The position numbers and the translations under genes are program-made. Positions 63,086 through 64,000 of a DNA stretch of 64,000 bases are shown here, piece after piece. Source of the DNA: Clostridium ganghwense (GTDB taxonomy: Bacteria > Bacillota > Clostridia > Clostridiales > Clostridiaceae); assembly GCF_026735165.1 (NCBI RefSeq), contig NZ_JAPQES010000001.1:682001-746000 (forward strand), read 5' to 3'. The notes under the pieces were generated by a model. That model was not told where the DNA came from and searched no databases. It saw only the letters and a list, made by a program, of their open reading frames with translations. Positions within the stretch are counted from its first letter, which is position 1. Every line of letters starts with the position of its first letter.

Positions 63086-64000
63086 TTATTTAGATAAAAA
63101 ATATTGATTCAAATCTCTATACTCTAAACTTTCATTATTATTAAGAACCTTTATTGCTCTTAAGAAAATTTTAGCTGTATCTATACATGTAAATGCAGGT
63201 ATTTTATACTCAGCAGCTTTTCTTCTAATTTTAAATCCTTCAGTATTAACATTATTTCCTTTTGTAGGAGTATTTATTATTAAATTTATTTCACCATTCG
63301 ATATTAATTTAAATAGTTCATCCTTTTCTATCTCCTCACAATTAATATCATTTTTCTCTAAAATATCATTAGTTCCCTTTGAACTATATATTTTAAATCC
63401 TAAATCATAGTATTCTTTTATTGTATTTATTCCTTCTTCTTTATCTACATCTTTAAGTGATACGTATAATGCTCCACTAGTTTGAACCTTTATTCCTGAA
63501 GCAATAAATCCTTTGTATATAGCTTTATCTAAGTCATAGTCTATTCCTAAAACTTCTCCTGTTGATTTCATTTCAGGTCCTAAATATATATCTACATCTG
63601 CAAGCTTTTCATTTGAGAATACTGGTATTTTTACTGCTTGCATTCCACTTTCTTTTAAAATACCTGTTCCATATTGTGAATCCTTTAATTTCACACCTAA
63701 CATAGTCTGTACCGCAATATTAACCATAGGCACTCCTGTAACCTTACTTAATATAGGTACAGTTCTTGAAGCTCTTGGATTTACTTCTATTACATAAATA
63801 TCTTTTCCATCAAATACATATTGAATATTTACAAGTCCTATTACATTTAATTCTTTAGCTATTTTTTTAGTATTTTCCACTAACTTATTTATCGTTTCTT
63901 TAGAAAGAGTCATAGTTGGATAAACAGTTATACTATCACCTGAATGCACTCCTGTTCTCTCAACATGTTCCATTATTCCTGGTATCAGTATATCCTCTCC
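63086..64000 (-). CDS. carB: carbamoyl-phosphate synthase large subunit (C-terminal part)
   Basis: Only the C-terminal 304 residues are in the window; the gene starts off the right edge. The frame is open to base 64000 and no internal ATG marks a start. It contains GVHSGDSITVYPTMTL and NIQYVFDGKDIYVIEVNPRASRTVPILSKVTGVP (the ATP-grasp domain of the second half), YLGPEMKSTGEVLGID, and the C-terminal MGS-like regulatory domain (KGFIASGIKVQTSG, INLIINTPTKGNN, RRKAAEYKIPAFTCIDTA). The last helix LNQYFLSK and a terminator close it. It supplies carbamoyl phosphate for arginine or pyrimidine synthesis. Confidence 0.97.
   Translation of the reverse strand, partial: GEDILIPGIMEHVERTGVHSGDSITVYPTMTLSKETINKLVENTKKIAKELNVIGLVNIQYVFDGKDIYVIEVNPRASRTVPILSKVTGVPMVNIAVQTMLGVKLKDSQYGTGILKESGMQAVKIPVFSNEKLADVDIYLGPEMKSTGEVLGIDYDLDKAIYKGFIASGIKVQTSGALYVSLKDVDKEEGINTIKEYYDLGFKIYSSKGTNDILEKNDINCEEIEKDELFKLISNGEINLIINTPTKGNNVNTEGFKIRRKAAEYKIPAFTCIDTAKIFLRAIKVLNNNESLEYRDLNQYFLSK

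Overview
The window is AT-rich (by eye below about 30% GC), with dense gene packing, strong GGAGG-type ribosome binding sites, two clostridial-type 2[4Fe-4S] ferredoxins, an [FeFe]-hydrogenase-like protein and a tig-clpP-clpX-lonB-lonA-engB block. Together these point to a chromosomal segment of an anaerobic, motile Clostridium (sensu stricto). I do not call a species. Almost all genes lie on the minus strand. The plus-strand exceptions are a ferredoxin, a thioredoxin-reductase-like/glutaredoxin/peroxiredoxin trio, a perR-like gene with a membrane-anchored unknown, and a bactofilin.

Layout. Positions 1-6.2 kb: the N-terminal part of a sensory-type [FeFe] hydrogenase, an orphan small transcript, a zinc-ribbon protein, a ComEC-like lipoprotein, a chemoreceptor, a short-chain dehydrogenase and a DUF2325 protein. 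6.3-17.2 kb is an iron/redox island: feoB-feoA-feoA, two DUF3793 paralogues around a flavodoxin, two ferredoxins, a FeoC-like regulator, an HD-GYP protein and a chemoreceptor, a Fur-type regulator, and a peroxide-reduction operon. Fur-box-like palindromes occur at several promoters here. 17.3-21.7 kb: an OmpR-type two-component system with a permease-ATPase-permease exporter whose two permeases are close duplicates, plus a MITE-like palindromic repeat. 21.9-24.8 kb: a Zn/Cd P-type ATPase with its ArsR/CadC-type repressor. 24.9-31.4 kb: a DJ-1/PfpI protein, an HD-GYP protein, and a MacB-like ABC system with a large extracytoplasmic adhesion-like protein.

31.7-37.5 kb: DUF3892, trmB, then a cobalamin riboswitch with intrinsic terminator controlling btuF-btuC-btuD-cobU-cobO (B12 uptake, salvage and adenosylation). 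37.7-43.3 kb: a NarL-type two-component system with an ABC-2 exporter and a 2TM protein. 43.3-50.6 kb: a site-2 protease, a membrane-anchored propeller-like protein paired with a phosphodiester glycosidase, a PIN-PhoH protein, perR, an unknown anchored protein and a WYL regulator. 50.9-52.7 kb: a bactofilin facing three unusual Gly/Tyr/Cys-rich or charged proteins. 52.8-61.1 kb: the protein quality-control block. 61.2-64 kb: a TIM-barrel epimerase-like protein, an anchored unknown and the C-terminal part of carB, which runs off the window.

Most content is ordinary clostridial housekeeping and envelope-stress machinery. The parts most worth a second look are the orphan small transcript near 1.4-1.6 kb, the apparently iron-regulated chemoreceptor/HD-GYP pair, the DUF3793-flavodoxin cluster, the Gly/Tyr/Cys-rich trio beside the bactofilin, the CARDB-type partner of the MacB-like exporter, and two kinds of small palindromic repeat. 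No phage, insertion sequence, CRISPR array, rRNA or tRNA gene was seen. All assignments rest on reading the sequence; no database search was run.
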